The notes beneath the pieces were generated by a model. That model was not told the origin of the DNA, did not search any database, and worked only from the letters and a program-made list of their open reading frames with translations. Made by a program: the position numbers and the translations under genes. Positions 5,243 to 5,375 of a DNA stretch of 5,375 nt are shown piece after piece. The stretch spans positions 1 through 5,375 of the forward strand of contig CAZYWJ010000115.1 in NCBI GenBank assembly GCA_964651785.1, read 5' to 3'. This DNA is from JAKVAV01 sp964651785 (GTDB lineage Bacteria; Bacteroidota; Bacteroidia; Flavobacteriales_D; Cryomorphaceae). Each line of letters starts with the position of its first letter. Within the stretch, counting starts at the first letter, position 1.

Positions 5243-5298
5243 ATCGACTCCGCAGTATCGACTAGCTACTAGCTACTAGCTACTAGCTACTAGCTACT
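5243..5298. repeat. Heptanucleotide tandem repeat array
   Basis: Five perfect copies of AGCTACT fill 5264-5298. In the same 7-bp phase, upstream units read ATCGACT (5243-5249), CCGCAGT (5250-5256) and ATCGACT (5257-5263), so about eight units in 56 bp can be seen, degenerate at one edge. The perfect core contains CTAG in nearly every unit and TAG stop codons on both strands. It overlaps the 3' end of the minus-strand gene at the window edge. Confidence 0.9.
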
Positions 5299-5375
5299 AA
5301 GAAACAAATGTCCTACATTCTTATCCGGCATCATACAAGTATCTTTTTTTCCAAACCAGCGGTAGCGATTCTTAG
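5290..5375 (-). CDS. DCC family (DUF393) thiol-disulfide oxidoreductase, C-terminal fragment
   Basis: Only the last 27 codons are in the window, read leftward from 5373 to a TAG at 5292-5290; the rest lies beyond the right edge. The visible residues, NRYRWFGKKDTCMMP then a short tail ending LFLSS, strongly resemble the C-terminal block of DCC/DUF393 proteins (NRYxxFGKxxxCxxP followed by a short tail ending in RFL or similar). These small proteins carry a DxxCxxC motif near the N-terminus, not visible here, and are thought to act as thiol-disulfide oxidoreductases. The final Ser-Ser and the stop codon come from the heptamer repeat array, so the original end has been overwritten or lies exactly at the array edge. 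A + strand frame from ATG 5308 over the same bases has no resemblance to anything and is taken as its shadow. Confidence 0.65.
   Translation of the reverse strand, partial: KNRYRWFGKKDTCMMPDKNVGHLFLSS

Noticed and set aside
5243..5298. CRISPR array
   Set aside because: Units are 7 bp with no spacers; it is a simple tandem repeat.
5308..5375. + strand frame starting ATG TCC TAC at the right edge
   Set aside because: The opposite strand carries a recognisable DCC/DUF393 C-terminus over the same bases, and no promoter or ribosome-binding site precedes this ATG.

Overview
The window most likely comes from a member of the Bacteroidota, probably Flavobacteriales- or Saprospiria-like. Three things point there: two proteins with a signal peptide and a type IX secretion (T9SS) C-terminal sorting domain; two exact matches to the Bacteroidota -7 promoter box TAnnTTTG; and genes that mostly lack a Shine-Dalgarno sequence. 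No tRNA, rRNA, CRISPR array, transposase or integrase was seen.

Left part (1-2202): housekeeping genes, all on the + strand. A class I SAM-dependent methyltransferase, cut off at its 5' end by the window edge, overlaps by 4 bp a ZIP-family divalent metal transporter. A 97-bp gap follows, holding an 18-bp perfect palindrome and a TAnnTTTG box. Then comes a complete typical 2-Cys peroxiredoxin (Prx1/AhpC class) closed by a clear intrinsic terminator.

Middle (2203-2629): about 430 bp with no convincing protein gene. It holds the most unusual object in the window, a candidate small RNA of about 70 nt on the minus strand. It has its own TATCTTTG box, a perfect anti-Shine-Dalgarno tract (TCACCTCCTTT) and an intrinsic terminator with seven U residues.

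Right part (2630-5170): an AT-richer two-gene cell-surface cassette. First is an intact 323-aa secreted T9SS cargo protein. Eight bases later starts a gene for a secreted tail-fibre-like protein: signal peptide, G-x-R repeats, chaperone-of-endosialidase (peptidase S74-like) domain, coiled coil, T9SS sorting domain. This second gene is broken by one in-frame TAG and two +1 frameshifts. Removing the two extra bases restores a 500-residue frame, so the decay looks recent or phase-like, or reflects local sequence error. An intrinsic terminator closes the cassette.

Right edge (5171-5375): a 7-bp tandem repeat array runs into, and supplies the stop codon of, a minus-strand gene whose last 27 codons match the C-terminus of DCC-family (DUF393) thiol-disulfide oxidoreductases.

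Functionally, the metal transporter, peroxiredoxin and DCC protein fit metal and redox homeostasis, but only the adjacency of the first two suggests any link. The T9SS cassette is a separate, accessory surface module.
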